A stretch of 64,000 nucleotides of DNA from Balaenoptera acutorostrata (GCF_949987535.1 NC_080065.1:38417239-38481238), one strand, 5' to 3'; shown: positions 35,011-47,989, counted from the first letter of the stretch. Numbers and translations: made by a program. The notes: a model not told the origin generated them from the letters alone.

Positions 35011-35901
35011 CTAGAGAAATTCTTTTAGCCTTTGTTGTAAAGCTGGCTTGGTGGTGCTGAATTCTCTTAGCTTTTGCTTGTCTTTAAAGGTTTTAATTTC
35101 TCTGTCGAATCTGAATGAGATCCTTGCTGGTTAGAGTAATCTTGGTTGTAGGTTTTTCCCTTTCATCACTTTAAATATGTCCTTCCACTCCCTTCTGGCT
35201 TGCAGAGTTTCCGCTGAAAGATCAGCTGTTAACCTTATGGGGATTCCCTTGTATGTTATTTGTTGTTTTTCCCTTGCTGCTTTTAATATTTTTTCTTTGT
35301 ATTTAATTTTGGATAGTGTGCTTAATATGTGTTTTGGCGTGTTTCTCCTTGGATTTATCCTGTATGGGACTCTCTGCACTTCCTGGACTTGATTGACTAT
35401 TTCCTTTCCCATATTAGGGAAGTTTTCAACTATAATCTCTTCAAATATTTTCTCAGTCCCTTTCTTTTTCTCTTCTTCTTCTGGGACCCCTATAATTCAA
35501 ATGTTGGTGCATTTAATGTTGTCCCAGAGGTCTCTGAGACTGTCCTCAATTCTTTTCATTCTTTTTTCTTTATTCTTCTCTGTGGTAGTTATTTCCACTA
35601 TTTTATCTTCCAGGTAACTTATACGTTCTTCTGCCTCAGTTATTCTGGTATTGATTCCTTGTAGAGAATTTTTAATTTCATTTATTGTGTTGTTCATCAT
35701 TGTTTGTTTGCTCTTTAGTTCTTCTAGTTCCTTGTTAAACGTTTCTTGTATTTTCTCCATTCTATTTCCAAAGTTTTGGATCGTCTTTACTATCATTACC
35801 CTGAATTATTTTTCAGGTTGACTGCCTGTTTCCTCTTCATTTGTTTGGTCTGGTGGCTTTTTACGTTTCTCCTTCATCTGCATTTTTCTCTCTCTTCTCA
35901 T
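35011..35901 (-). pseudogene. L1 ORF1 pseudogene
   Basis: Broken copy of ORF1p. The coiled-coil and early RRM part is open at 35497-35796 ([18 protein letters not shown]) and the C-terminal part at 35131-35412 ([17 protein letters not shown]). Frameshifts and stops separate them. The first Met of the original frame would be at 35901. Confidence 0.9.
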
Positions 35902-38050
35902 TTTGTTTAACTTACTGTGTTTGGGGTCCCCTTTTCGCAGGCTGCTTGTTCGTAGTTCCCGTTGTGTTTTGTGTCTGCCTCCAGTGGGTAAGGTTGTTTC
36001 AGTGTGTTGTGTAGGCTTCCTGGTGGAGGGGGCTGGTGCCTGTGTTCTGGTGGATGAGGCTGGAACTTGTCTTTCTGGTGAGTAGGACTGCGTCCGGTGG
36101 TGTGTTTTGGGGTGTCTGTGTATTTATTATGATTTTAGGCAGCCTCTCTGCTAATGGGTGGGGTTGTGTTCCTGTCTTGCTCATTGTTTGGCATAGGGTG
36201 TCCAGCACTGTAGCTTGCTGGTCGTTGAGTGGAGCTGGGTCTTAGCATTGGGATGGAGATCTCGGGGAGTGCTTTTGCTGTTTGATATTACGTGGGTCCA
36301 GGAGGTCTCTGGTGGACCTATGTCCTGAAATTGGCTCTCTCACCTCAGAGTCTCAGGCCTGACACCCAGCTGGAGCACCAAGACCCTGTCAGCCACAAGG
36401 CCTAGAGGAAAAGGGAGATAAAAAAATGAAACAAAGAAAGAAAAATAATAAAAGAAAATAAGTTATTAAAATAAAAAATAAAAAAATTATTTAAAATTTT
36501 AAAAGTAATTTAAAAAAGAAAGAAGGAAAGTAGAGAGCAACCAAACCAAAAAACAAATCCACCAATGATAATTAGCACTAAAAACTATACTAAAAAAAAA
36601 GAAAGAAAAAAAAAGGACAGACCGAACCCTAGGGCAAATTTTAAAAGCAAAGCTGTACAGATAAAATTGCACAAAGAAGCATACACATACACACTCACAA
36701 AAAGAGAGAAAAATATATATGTATATTTATATATATTTAAAAAGGAAGAGAGCAACCAAATCAATAAACAAATTTACCAATGATAATAAACTCTAAATAC
36801 TGAACTAAGATAAACATAAAACCAGAACAAATTAGATGCAGAAAGTAAACCCCAAGTCTACAGTTGCTCCCAAAGTCCACCACCTCAATTTTCTGATGAT
36901 TCATTGTCTATTCCGGTATTCCAGAGATGCAGGGTACATCAGGTTGATTGTGGAGATTTAATCCATTGCTCCTGAGGCTGCTGGGAGAGATTTCCCTTTC
37001 TCTTCTTTGTTCGCACAACTCCTGGGGTTCAGCTTTGGATTTGGCCCCACCTCTGCATGTAGGTCACCTGAGGGCGTCTGTTTCCGCCCAGACAGGATGG
37101 GGTTAAAGGAGCAGCTGATTAGGGGGTTCTGTCTCACTCAGGCGGGGGGAGGGAGGGGTATGGAATATGGGGTAAGCCCGCGGCGACAGAGGCCAGCGTG
37201 ACGTGGCAACAGCCTGAGGCGCACCTTGTGTTCTCCCGGGGAAGTTGTCCCTGGATCATGGGACCCTGGCAGTGACAGGCTACACAGACTCCCGGATGGG
37301 ATGTGTGGATAGTGACCTGTGTTTGCACACAGGCTTCTTGGTGGCTGCAGCAGCAGTCTTAGCGTCTCATGCCTCTCGGGTCCACGCTGATAACCGTGGG
37401 TCGTGCCCATCTCTGGAGTTCATTTAGGCGGTGCTCTGAATCCCCTCTCCTCACACACCCTGAAACAATGGTCTCTTGCCTCTTAGGCAGTTCCAGACTT
37501 TTTTCCAGACTCCCTCTCGGCTAACTGTGGTACACTAGCCCCCTTCAGGCTGTGTTCACGCAGCCAACCCCAGTCCTCTCCCTGGGATCTGAACTCCGAA
37601 GCGTGAGCCTCAGCTCCCAACCCCCACTCAGACAAGCCTCTCAGGCTGGTGAGTGCTGGTCGGCACCGACCCTCTGTGCGGGAATCTCTCTGCTTTGCCC
37701 TCTGCACCCCTGTTGCTGTGCTCTCCTCCATGGCTCCGAAGCTTCCCCCCCACCCACACCCTGTTTCCACCAGTGAAGGGGCTTCCTAGTGTGTGGAAAC
37801 TTTTCCTCCTTCACAGCTCCCTCCCAGAGGTGCAGGTCCCATCCTTATTCTTTTGTCTCTGTTTTTCCTTTTTTCTTTTGCCCTACCCAGATATGTGGGG
37901 AGTTTCTTGCCTTTTGGGAAGTCTGAGGTCTTCTGCCAGTGTTCAGTAGGTGTTCTGTAGGAGTTGTTCCACATGTACATGTATTTTTGATGTATTTTTG
38001 AGGAGGAAGTTGATCTCCACATCTTATTCCTCCACCATCTTGAAAGTCCC
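35902..38050 (-). promoter_or_regulatory. Long (2.1 kb) L1 5' UTR
   Basis: More than twice the 5' UTR length of the intact L1 at 26395 and of different sequence. Three blocks are visible: a G+C-richer distal part (36990-37850), an A-rich block (36415-36830) and a proximal part (35902-36400). No long protein frame is convincing. Promoter function is inferred from position. Confidence 0.7.
36415..36830. repeat. A-rich block with a 215-bp repeated segment
   Basis: Mostly A on the plus strand. The segment agagagcaaccaaa...ccaatgataat occurs at 36532 and again, diverged, at 36747 (period about 215 bp), suggesting an old internal duplication in the L1 5' UTR. Confidence 0.8.
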
Positions 38051-38155
38051 CCTCTGCCTACGTTTTTAATCAGATTGGTTTTTAGCTATTGCATTGTATG
38101 GGTTCCTTATATATTTTGGATATTAACACCTTATCAGTTAGATGGTTTGCAATAT
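38051..38155 (-). mobile_element. Right TSD and old L1 ORF2 fragment, part 2
   Basis: 38051-38067 is the right-hand duplication. From 38068 the interrupted old L1 goes on (ttgcattgtatgggttcctt, atattttggatattaacacc, ttatcagttagatggtttgc). Confidence 0.85.
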
Positions 38156-38156
38156 A

Positions 38157-38250
38157 TACATGTATCAAATCATCACATTGTACAGCTTAAACTTATACAA
38201 TGTTACATGTCAATTATATTTTAATAAAGCTGGGAAAAAAACAAGAATAA
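38157..38250 (+). mobile_element. L1M 3' end fragment
   Basis: acatgtatcaaatcatcaca, ttgtacagcttaaacttat, acaatgttacatgtcaatta, then ttttaataaagctgggaaaa. This is the L1M 3' terminus with its AATAAA and a short A tail, in the opposite orientation to the preceding fragment. Confidence 0.85.
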
Positions 38251-39380
38251 ATTTAGGTTGCATCGGCTCTGGAACTCTAGATGCATTCATACATTTTTAA
38301 GTCCATGAAATACTTAAAATTTTCTGTTTCAATATCTTTCCCTATAAATATAGATCACCATGTTAGCCCATTTAAACACAGTTGATCTGAGACCTGGATA
38401 AGGAGCCCACTGTAAGGAATCTGAGCCCTTTGAGGCCAGAGAGACTTTTTCTGTCATTGCCACAGGCAACACCATTACCTGGTACTATGTTCAGTGTTCT
38501 TTTCAAAACCTAGTGATTTTGTTTCACTAACTTTAAGGAGAAAGGGCCAAATGAGAATGATCACTTAGCTTTTAAGAGAGCCAATGCAGTCATTTTATTA
38601 AAAATTAAACTGTAACCACCTTTACTCAAATTCAATTCTGTTAGTCATGTATTGAGATGATGTCTTTTCTCTGAGTAACTCAGGAACTGTGAAAATGAGC
38701 TCCAGAAATGAAATTCAAATTTAGTTTAAAATACAACAGAAGACTGAATGAATGAAAATCAGAGAAGAGGAAGAGGAGTGTCAACAGTGGAACAGCTGCC
38801 TGTTGTGCCCAAGACACCAACACCCAGGATTAAAGGAATTCTGCAGCTCTGGCCAGTCCCTGCTCTGATATAGGGCACTGGATCCCAGATAAAGTCTTCA
38901 GGAAGCCTTGTTCTTGGGATTTTAGGACCTGGGACCCACAATATGCAGGCAATATGTTCCCATCCTTGGAAAGTATGGTAGTCCTATACCAAGGGCTACC
39001 AATTAAAAAACCTCTAAACAGTAAAAGGGCCCCACCACATATTGGAGCTTGCAGCAGAGATTGTCAGTGGCCCCTCAGCCCAGGCTCTCTTTGCTCTGGA
39101 GTATTATATTCCCAGTTTTTAGTTACACAGATAGCTATACTGCGTAATGATTGTAGTTTTCAGCCTCTTTTCTGCCTAAGGGTTGAAATGCAGTGAAATC
39201 TTTTGATAAAATTAAGTAATGTGAGGGGGAAAAAAGAACTCTTAGTAAATTAGAAATAAAAGGGAACTTCCTTAATATAACAGATGGTATCTGTAAAAGA
39301 AAAAAATTCCTACAATAAATATTATACTTAAAGGTAAAAATTTTGAATATTTCTCTTTGGGATAAGGAATGAGAAGAGAA
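38251..39380. other. Intergenic, no recognised feature
   Basis: Unique-looking DNA; 60- and 80-codon frames without domains. Confidence 0.4.
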
Positions 39381-40185
39381 TGCATGACAGTACCACTTCT
39401 GTTCGACCCTGAACTGGAAGGTCTAGTGATCACTAAAAGGCAAAGCAATAAAAAATTTTAAAGTTATGCAGGTTGGAAAGGAAGAAACAAAACTACTGCT
39501 ATTCACAAATGATACAATGATGTGTATAAAAATTCAAAGAATTATGAGGTAAACTATTAATGTTAATAGTAGGGCTGAGCAAAGTCCCAGAATTAAAAGT
39601 CAATATATGAAATAAACCATATTTTCAGACAACAGAATCAAACAGAAAGTGAAATCTTTAAAAAGATACCATTTATAAGCATATCAACAAATATGAAGTA
39701 CTGAGAATAAATCTAACAAAAACATGCAAGATTTCTACAGGGGAAATTATAAAACCTTACTGAAGATACTAAAATAGAATTAAATAAATAGAGAAAATAC
39801 TTTGTTCATAGAAAGGAAGACAATACTACAAAAGTATAAATTATTCCCAGATTAATTTATAAATTCAATGCAATCTCAGTCCAAATACTAACTACTTGTG
39901 TGCATGCATGCATGTGTGTATGTATGTGATTTCACAAGTTGTTTCCAAAAAATTTATAAAAATGCAAAAGACCAAAACACTCTTCAAAATAAATACAAAA
40001 GTGGGAGAATTTGACAGGAAGCTTCCTTATAAAGCTCTGATAAGACAATGTTTATTGATAAGATATAAATAAAAAGATTAATGGAACAGAATGGATACCT
40101 GGAAACAGTCCCATGTGAATGTAATTTATAATAGATGTGGCACTCAGAGCACTGAGAAAAAGAATTTTTTTAAAAAATTAATAGA

Positions 40186-40540
40186 CTTTTTTTTTTTTTA
40201 GCAGTTTTAGGTTTATAGAAAATTGAGCAGAATGTACAAAACAGAGTTCCCAAATATCCTCACCCCACCCTCCAATTTCCCCTATTATTTACATCTTGTA
40301 ATTGTAATACTTGTTGCAATTAATGTGCCAATACTAATATCTTATTAACTAAATTTCATACTTTACACGAGGGCTCACACTTTGTGCTGCACATTTTTTA
40401 TGTGTTTTGACAAATGTATAATGACATGTGTCCATCAATTCTGTATCATACAGAATAGTTTCACTGCCTTAAAAATCCCCTGTGCTCTGCCTATTTGTCC
40501 TTCCCTCTCTCCTAACCCCAACTCCTGGCAACCACTTGTC
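40186..40540 (-). mobile_element. L1M 3' UTR fragment
   Basis: The plus strand reads gcagttttaggtttatagaa, cccctattatttacatcttg, gtttcactgccttaaaaatc, cctggcaaccacttgtcct, the reverse complement of an L1M 3' UTR. The same family occurs at 61515. Confidence 0.7.
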
Positions 40541-41015
40541 CTTTTTCTTAATTGAAGCATAGTTAATTTACAATATTGTGTTAGTTTCAAATGCACAGCA
40601 AAGTCACTCAGTTATAAATATACACATATATATACGTTCTTTTCTTTTTCAGATTCTTTTCCATTATAAGTTATTACAAGATACTGAGTATAGTTTCCTG
40701 TGCTATACAGTAGATCCTTGTTGCTTATCTATTTTATATACAGTAGTGTATATATGTTAATCCCAAACTACTAATTTTTCTCCCCCCATCCCCTTTGGTA
40801 ACCGTAAGTTTGTTTTCTATGTCTGTGAGTCTATTTCTGTTTTGTAAATAAGTTCATCTGTATCATTTTTTTCAGATTCCATATATAAGTAATATCATAT
40901 GATATTTGCCTTTCTCTGTCTGACTTACTGCACCTCATATGATAATCTCTAGGTCTATCCATGTTGCTGCAAATGGCATTATTTCCTTTTTTTATGACTG
41001 TGTAATTTTAACCAC
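40541..41015 (-). mobile_element. L1 3' end fragment, truncated
   Basis: The plus strand has gttaatttacaatattgtgt, agtttcctgtgctatacagt, gtctatttctgttttgtaaa, ctctaggtctatccatgttg. This is the cetartiodactyl L1 3' UTR plus the ORF2 end in reverse. Nested in the ancient L1ME element. Confidence 0.85.
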
Positions 41016-41967
41016 AGGTCTTTTTAATGAAAAACATACTTTCAAATAAATGGCTTCAGGACAATTAACTATACACAGGTAAAAATTTTTTTAATTCAAT
41101 CTTTATCTCACCCCAAACACAAAATCAATCACAGATGTATTAAAAATCTAAATGTATAAGCCAAAACTATAAAGTATTAGAGAAGAATATAAGAGAATAT
41201 CTTTATGACCTTGTGGTGTAGACGGATTTCATAAACAAGTTACAAAAGCACCAACTATAAAGGAAAACATGATAAATTTGACATTAAAATTAAGACATCT
41301 GTTCATCAAATGACATAAAAAGAGTGAAAAGATAAGTCATAAAGTGGGAGAAGAAAGATGTTTGCAGCAATATAACCAAAAAAGAACTACTAACATATAT
41401 ATAGAAGATATAGAGAGCTATAAATCAATCTCCCAAAAGACAAAAAAACCATACACAAAAATGTTCATAGTAACATTTTTCATAATGGCAAAAAGCTAAA
41501 AACAATTATAAACTAAAAAAAGCTAAAAATAATTATAAATTAGAATGAGTAAATTGTGCTATACTCATACAATGGAATACTACAACACTAAAAATAAATG
41601 AGGTACAGAGATCCACAGAAATATGGACGTCTCAAAATATGTTGGAGAAAATCATAAAAATACATATAGCATAATTCTGTTTATATAAAATCCAGAAATG
41701 GGCAAAAGTGAACTCTAAAGTTTAGGAATACATAAAGAAATGGAGAGAAACGTTTACTATAAAAGTCATGGCAGCAGTTATCTCTAAGAGGGGAGTAGAT
41801 TGTCACTAGGAAAGGATGCACTAAGGGTTTATGGAAAACCATTAGTGACCTATTTCTGGAAGTGTCTGTTCACTTTAGAAACTTTTATAAGGTAGTCCAT
41901 ATGTGTTTTATACATTTATTTGTATTGTGTTTCATTAAAAATGTTAATATTTAAAATGTGAGTTTAA

Positions 41968-41982
41968 AATAAAGCCACCTAG
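41968..41982 (+). repeat. Left TSD (probable) of the third long L1
   Basis: aataaagccacctag, against aataaaggcatctaa at 47526-47540 (12 of 15 match). Plausible for an older insertion, but A-rich and therefore not decisive. Confidence 0.55.
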
Positions 41983-42377
41983 GGTGGAGTCAAGATGACG
42001 GACTAGGAGGACACAGTATTCATCTCTTCGCACAACTAGGGCACCTACCAGGCATCGGTGCTGGACCACAGACACCTAAGGAGATGGGAGGAACCCCCAG
42101 TGACCAGCTTGTGAGATCTTGGTTCCCAGGCCAGAGGTCGGGCCCAAGCTCCTGTGGTGTGAGCTCCGAGTCAAAACCACTGGACTAACAGAGAACCTCA
42201 GACACCAGGGACTATTAATCAGAGTGAGGCCTCCCAGAGGTCCTATTCTCACACCAAGACCCAACTCTATCCAACTGCCTGCAAACTCCAGTGCTGGACG
42301 CCTCAGGCCAAACAACCAGTAAGAAAGGAATACAGCCCCACCCATCAAAAAAACAAAAAGAGAAATGACAAAAATAT

Positions 42378-43259
42378 ATGTCACAGAAGAAGGAGCAAGG
42401 TAAAAACCTACAAAACCAAATCAATGAAGATGAAACACGCAACCTACCTGAAAAAGAATTCAGAGTTATGATAGTAAACATGATCCAAAATCTAGGAAAC
42501 AGAATGGAGAAAATGCAAGAAACATTTAACAAGGATGTAGAAGAGATAAGGGGCAAACAAACAGTGATGAACAACACAATAACTGAAATTAAAAGTACTC
42601 TAGAAAGAATCAATAGCAGAATAACTGATACAGAAAAACAGATAAGTGAGCTAAGATAAAATGAAGATAAAATGGTGGAAATAATTGCCAGGGAGCAGAA
42701 TAAAGAAAAAAGAATGAAAAGAATTGAGGACAGTCTCAGAGACCTCTGGGACAACATTAAATGCACCAACATTTGAATTATAGGGGTCCCAGAAGAAGAA
42801 GAGGAAAAGAAAGGGTCTGAGAAAATATTTGAAGAGATTATAGTTGAACACTTCCCTAACATGGGAAAAGAAATAGTCACTCAAGTCCAGGAAGCACAGA
42901 GAGTACCATACAGGATAAACCCCAAGAGAAACACGCTGAGAAACATATTATTCAAACTATCAAAAATGAAATACAAAGAAAAAATATTAAAAGCAGCAAG
43001 GGAAAAGCAACAAATAATATACAAGGGAATCCCCATAAGGTTAACAGCTGATCTTTCAGCAGAAACTCTGCAAACCAGAAGGGAGTGACAGGACATATTT
43101 AAAGTGATGAAAGGGAAAAACCTACAACCAAGATTACTCCACCCAGCAAGGATCTCATTCAGATTCAACAGAGAAATTAAACCCTTTACAGACAAGCAAA
43201 AGTTAAGAGAATTCACCACCAAACCAGCTTTACAACAAGTGCCAAAGGAAGTTCTCTAG
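42378..43259 (+). pseudogene. L1 ORF1 pseudogene
   Basis: Open from the Met at 42378 to a stop at 42657-42659 after the coiled coil. The RRM region carries a stop after the IKCTNI equivalent, and the C-terminal part is open at 42861-43088 (RLTADLSAETLQTRRE), then a stop (tga) replaces the Trp codon of the RREW motif. Frame end tag at 43257-43259. Confidence 0.9.
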
Positions 43260-43317
43260 GCAGGAAACACAAGAGAAGGAAAAGATCTACAATAACAAAC
43301 CCAAAACAATTAAGAAA

Positions 43318-46300
43318 ATGGTAATAGGAACATACATATTGATAATTACCATAAATGTAAATGGATTAAATGCTCCAACCAAAAGACATAGACTGGCTGA
43401 ATGAATACAAAAACAAGACACATATATATGCTGTCTACAAGAGACCCACTTCAGTCTAGGGACACATACAGACTAAAAGTGAGAGAATGGAAAAAGATAT
43501 TCCATGCAAATGGAAATCAAAAGAAACCTGGAATAGCAATTCTCATATCAGACAAAATAGACTTTAAAATAAAGACTATTACAAGAGACAAAGAAGGACA
43601 CTACATAATGATCAAGGCATCAATCCAGGAAGATATAACATTTATAAATACTTATGCACCAAACATAGGAGCACCTCAATACATAAGGCAAATGCTAACA
43701 GCCATAAAAGGGGAAATCGACAGTAACACAATCACAGTAGGGAACTTTAACACCCCACTTTCACAGATGGACAGATTATCCAAAATGAAAATAAATAAGG
43801 AAACACAAGCTTTAAGTGACACATTAAACAAGATGGACTTAATTGATATTTATAGGACATTCCATCCAAAACCAACAGAATACACTTCTTCTCAAGTGCT
43901 CATGGAACACTCTCCAGGATAGATCATATCTTGGGTCACAAATCTAGCCTTGGTAAATTTAAGAAAATTGAAATCTTATCAAGTATCTTTTCTGACCACA
44001 ACGCTATGAGACTAGATGTCAATTACAGGAAAAGAACTATAAAAACTACAAATACATGGAGACCAAACAATAGACTACCGAATAACCAGGAGATGATAAC
44101 TGAAGAAATCAAAGAGGAAATCAAAAAATACCTAGAAACAAATGACAATGAAAACACCACAACCCAAAACCTATAGGATGCAGCAAAAGCAGTTCTAGTG
44201 GGGAGGTTTATAGCAGTACAATCCTACGTCAAGAAACAAGAAAAATCTCAAATAAACAACCTAACCTTACACCTAAAGCAATTAGAGAAAGGAGAACAAA
44301 AAAACCCCAAAGTTAGCATAAGGAAATAAATCATAAAGATCAGATCAGAAATAAATGAAAAACAAATGAAGGAAGTGATTGCAAAGATCAATAAAACTAA
44401 AAGCTGTTTCTTTGACAAGATAAACAAAATGGATAAACCCTTAGCCAGACTCATCAAGAAAAAAGGGGAGAAGACGCAAATCAACAGAATTAGAAATGAA
44501 AAAGGAGAAATAACAACTCATTGCAGAAATACAAAGGATCATGAGAGATTATTACAAGCAAATATATGTCAATAAAAATGACAACCTGGAAGAAATGGAC
44601 AAATTCTTAGAAAAGTACAACCTTCCGAGACTGAACCAGGAAGAAATAGAAAATATAAACAGACCAATCACAAGCACTGAAATTGAAACTGTGATTAAAA
44701 ATCTTCCAACAGACAAAAGCCCATGACCAGATGGCTTCAGAGGCGAATTCTATCAAACATTTAGAGAAGAGCTAACATCTATCCTTCTCAAATTCTTCCA
44801 AAGTATAGTAGAGGGAGGAACACTTCCCAACTCATTCTACAAGGCCGCCATCACCCTGATACCAAAACCAGACAAAGATGTCACAAAGAAAGAAAACTAC
44901 AGGCCAATATCACTGATGAACATAGATGCAAAAATCCTCAACAGAATACTAGGAAACAGAATCCAACAGCACATTAAAAGGATCATACACCATTATCAAT
45001 GGGGGTTTAGCTCAGGAATGCAAGGATCCTTCAATATATGTAAATCAATCAATGTGATACATCATATTAACAAACTGAAGGATAAAAACCATATGATAAT
45101 CTCAATAGATGCAGAAAAAGCTTTCAATGAAATTCTACACCCATTTATGATAAAAACTCTCCAGAAAGTAGGCATAGAGAGAATTTACCTCAATATAATA
45201 AAGGCCATATATGACAAACCCACAGCCAACATTGTTCTCAATGGTGAAAAACTGAAACCATTTCCTCTAAGATCAGGAATAAGACTAGGTTGCCCACTCT
45301 CACCACTATTATTCAACATAGTTTTGGAAGTTTTAGCCACAGCAATCAGAGAACAAAAAGAAACAAAAAGAACCCAAATCAGAAAAAAAGAAGTAAAACT
45401 GTCACTGTTTGCAGATGACATGATTCTATACATAGAGAATCCTAAAGATGCCAGCAGAAAACTACTAGAGCTATTCAATGAATCTGGTAAAGTAGCAGGA
45501 CACAAAATTAATGCAGAGAAATCTCTTGCATTCTTACACACTAATGATGAAAAATCTGAAAGAGAAATTAAGGAAACACTCTCATTTACCATTGCAACAA
45601 AAAGAATAAAATACCTAGGAACAAACCTACCTAAGGAGACGAAAGACTTGTATGCAGAAAACTATAGGACACTGATGAAAGAAATTAAAGATGATACAAA
45701 CAGATGGAGAGATATACCATGTTCTTGGATTGGAAGAATCAACATGGTGAAACTGACTATACTATCCAAAGCAATCTACAGATTCAGTGAAATCCCTATC
45801 AGCCTACCAATGGCATTTTTCACAGAACTAGAAGAAAAAAGTCCACAATTTGTATGGAAACACAAAAGTCACCGAATAGCCAAAACAATCTTGAGAAAGA
45901 AAATGGAGCTGAAGGAATCAGACTCTCTGACTTCAGACTATACTACAAAGCTACAGTAATCAAGACAGTATGGTACTGGCAGAAAAACAGAAATATAGAT
46001 CAATGGAACAGGATAGAAAGCCCAGAGATAAACCCATGCACATATGGTCACCTTATCTTTGATAAAGGAGACAATAGTATACAATGGAGAAAAGACAGTC
46101 TCTTCAATAAGTGGTGCTGGGAAAACTGGACAGCTACATGTAAAAGAATGAAATTAGAACATTTCCTAAAACCATACACAAAAATAAACTCAAAATGGAT
46201 TAAAGACCTAAATGTAAGGCCAGACACTATAAAACTCCTAGAGGAAAACATAGGCAGAACACTCTATGACATAAATCACAGCAAGATCTTTTTGACCAAC

Positions 46301-47110
46301 CTCCTAGAGAAATGGAAATAAAACCAGAAATAAACAAATGGGACCTAATGAAACTTAAAAGCTTTTGCACAGCAAAGGAAACCATAAACAAGACGAAAAG
46401 ACAACCCTTAGAATGGGAGAAAATATTTGCAGATGAAACAACTGACAAAGGATTAATCTCCAAAATATGCAAGCAGCTCATGCAGCTCAATATCAAAAAA
46501 ACAAACAATCCAATCTAAAAATGGGCAGAAGACCTAAATAGACATTTCTCCAAAGAAGATATACTGATTGCCAACAAACACATGAAAGGATGCTCAACAT
46601 CACTAATCATTAGAGAAATGGAAATCAAAACTACAATGAGGTATCACTTCACACTGGTCAGAATGGCCATCATCAAGATATCTACAAACAGTAAATGCTG
46701 GAGAAAAGGGAACCCTCTTGCATTCTTGGTGGGAAATTAAATTGATAAAGCCACTATGGAGAACAGTATGGAGGTTCCTTAAAAAACTAAAAATAGGACT
46801 AGCATATGACCCAGCAACCCCACTACTGGGCATATACCCTGCAAAAACCATAATTCAAAAAGAGTCATGTACCCCAATGTTCATTGCAGCACTATTTACA
46901 ATAGCCAGGACATGGAAACAACCTAGGTGTCCATCGACAGATGAATGGATAAAGAAGATGTGGCACATATATACAATGGAATATTACTCAGCCATAAAAA
47001 GAAATGAAATTGAGTTATTTGTAGTGAGGTGGATGGACCTAGAGTCTGTCATACAGAGTGAAGTAAGTCAGAATGAGCAAAAACTACCGTATGCTAACAC
47101 ATATATATGG
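43318..47110 (+). pseudogene. L1 ORF2 pseudogene
   Basis: Starts ATG at 43318. Codon 29 is TGA (43402-43404) where the intact copy has Trp. The endonuclease Asp of GDFNT has become Asn (GNFNT, codon 43743-43745), which would kill the nuclease. Long pieces remain open: 43401-43922, 44916-45959 (347 codons, with IDAEKAF and [12 protein letters not shown]), 45854-46321 and 46718-47176. Several frameshifts and stops lie between. The Cys motif near the C-terminus is frameshifted. Confidence 0.93.
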
Positions 47111-47540
47111 AATCTTAAAAAAAAAAAAGGTTCTGATGAACATAGGCGCAGGACAGGAATAAAGATGCAGATGTAGAGAATGGACTTGAGGACACTGGGA
47201 GGGGGAAGGGCAAGACGGGACAAAGTGAGGTGTTAGCATTAACATATACACACTACCAAATGTAAAATAGATAGCTAGTGGGAAGAAACTGCATAGCACA
47301 GGAAATCAACTTGGTGCTTTGTGACCACCTAGAGTAGTAGGATAGGGAGGGTGGGAGGGAGACACAAGACTGAGGGGATATGGGGTTATATGTATGCATA
47401 TGGCTGATTCACTTGTTGTGCAGCAGAAAGTAGCACAACATTGTGAAGCAATTATACTCCAATAAAGATATTTAAAAATAAAAGAATTGACACTATGAAA
47501 ATAAATAAATTAATAAATAAAATAAAATAAAGGCATCTAA

Positions 47541-47760
47541 TTATCACCCGTCTCACTTCTTTAATACATGCATAAATAGGGGACAAGGGATAGCTCTTCT
47601 TTACAACAAAATTCCAATTAATGAATTCAGAAGGGAGAGATTGATGTCAACGACATGGTTTAATTGTTTTCCATCCTCATCCCTCATAGAAGATCGACTT
47701 TGACAATGACCCACAGATCAGTGTACTTTTGTCAGAGACTGGGTGTCTAGCAGAAACGTT
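47541..47760 (+). mobile_element. Ancient L1ME 3' UTR, continuation
   Basis: ttctttaatacatgcataaa, gggacaagggatagctcttc, caaaattccaattaatgaat and gacatggtttaattg match the style of the L1ME 3' UTR at 51,640-51,850. It continues the element interrupted at 41966. Confidence 0.65.
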
Positions 47761-47989
47761 CTAGCACACTGTTGGAGCAAAAAATCCAAGAATAGATGCA
47801 TTGAATAGGGTAAGAAGAGCAGTTTCATTTTATCCATGTTACCCCTCTCCTCCAAGGCAGCACAGCCCAGTGTCAAATTCTTCCACAGGGAAAGTGAGAG
47901 AATAGTGAGCGACTGTCTGGCTTCCCCGGCCCTGTGGGACACTCCCCAAGAGGCCTACTTCTTTTTCACCCAACCCAGAACACTGAGGT

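Larger units (their letters stand above)
30377..38050 (-). mobile_element. Second full-length L1, inactive, with nested SINE
   Basis: 7.7 kb including a 275-bp SINE. Minus-strand 5' end: ggggactttcaagatggtgg at 38050; 3' end: ccaataaagatgttaaaaaa at about 30390. Layout: 5' UTR 35902-38050, ORF1 remnant 35011-35901, ORF2 remnant 30850-34952, 3' UTR to the poly(A). Both frames are broken many times. It split an older minus-strand L1 in the same orientation. Confidence 0.92.
39381..41965 (+). mobile_element. Ancient L1ME-type element with two nested fragments
   Basis: 39381-40165 is a decayed ORF2 (gaagaaacaaaactactgct, attcacaaatgatacaatga in place of the FADD codons, atttctacaggggaaattat). 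It resumes at about 41016-41965 with ORF2 C-terminus and 3' UTR (atgttcatagtaacattttt, acaatggaatactacaacac, aagtgtctgttcactttaga). Two minus-strand L1 fragments lie between (next entries). No frame is open. Confidence 0.8.
41983..47525 (+). mobile_element. Third long L1, inactive, plus strand
   Basis: 5' end ggtggagtcaagatgacgga, a 5' UTR of about 395 bp, ORF1 remnant 42378-43259, ORF2 remnant 43318-47110, 3' UTR ending in tatactccaataaagatatt and an AAATAAAT-rich tail. It inserted into the ancient L1ME element, whose 3' UTR continues at 47541. The 5' UTR differs from those of the two other long copies. Confidence 0.9.

Noticed and set aside
37000..37800. G+C-rich block as a host gene promoter or exon
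   Set aside because: It lies within the 5' UTR of the second L1, between its 5' end and ORF1.
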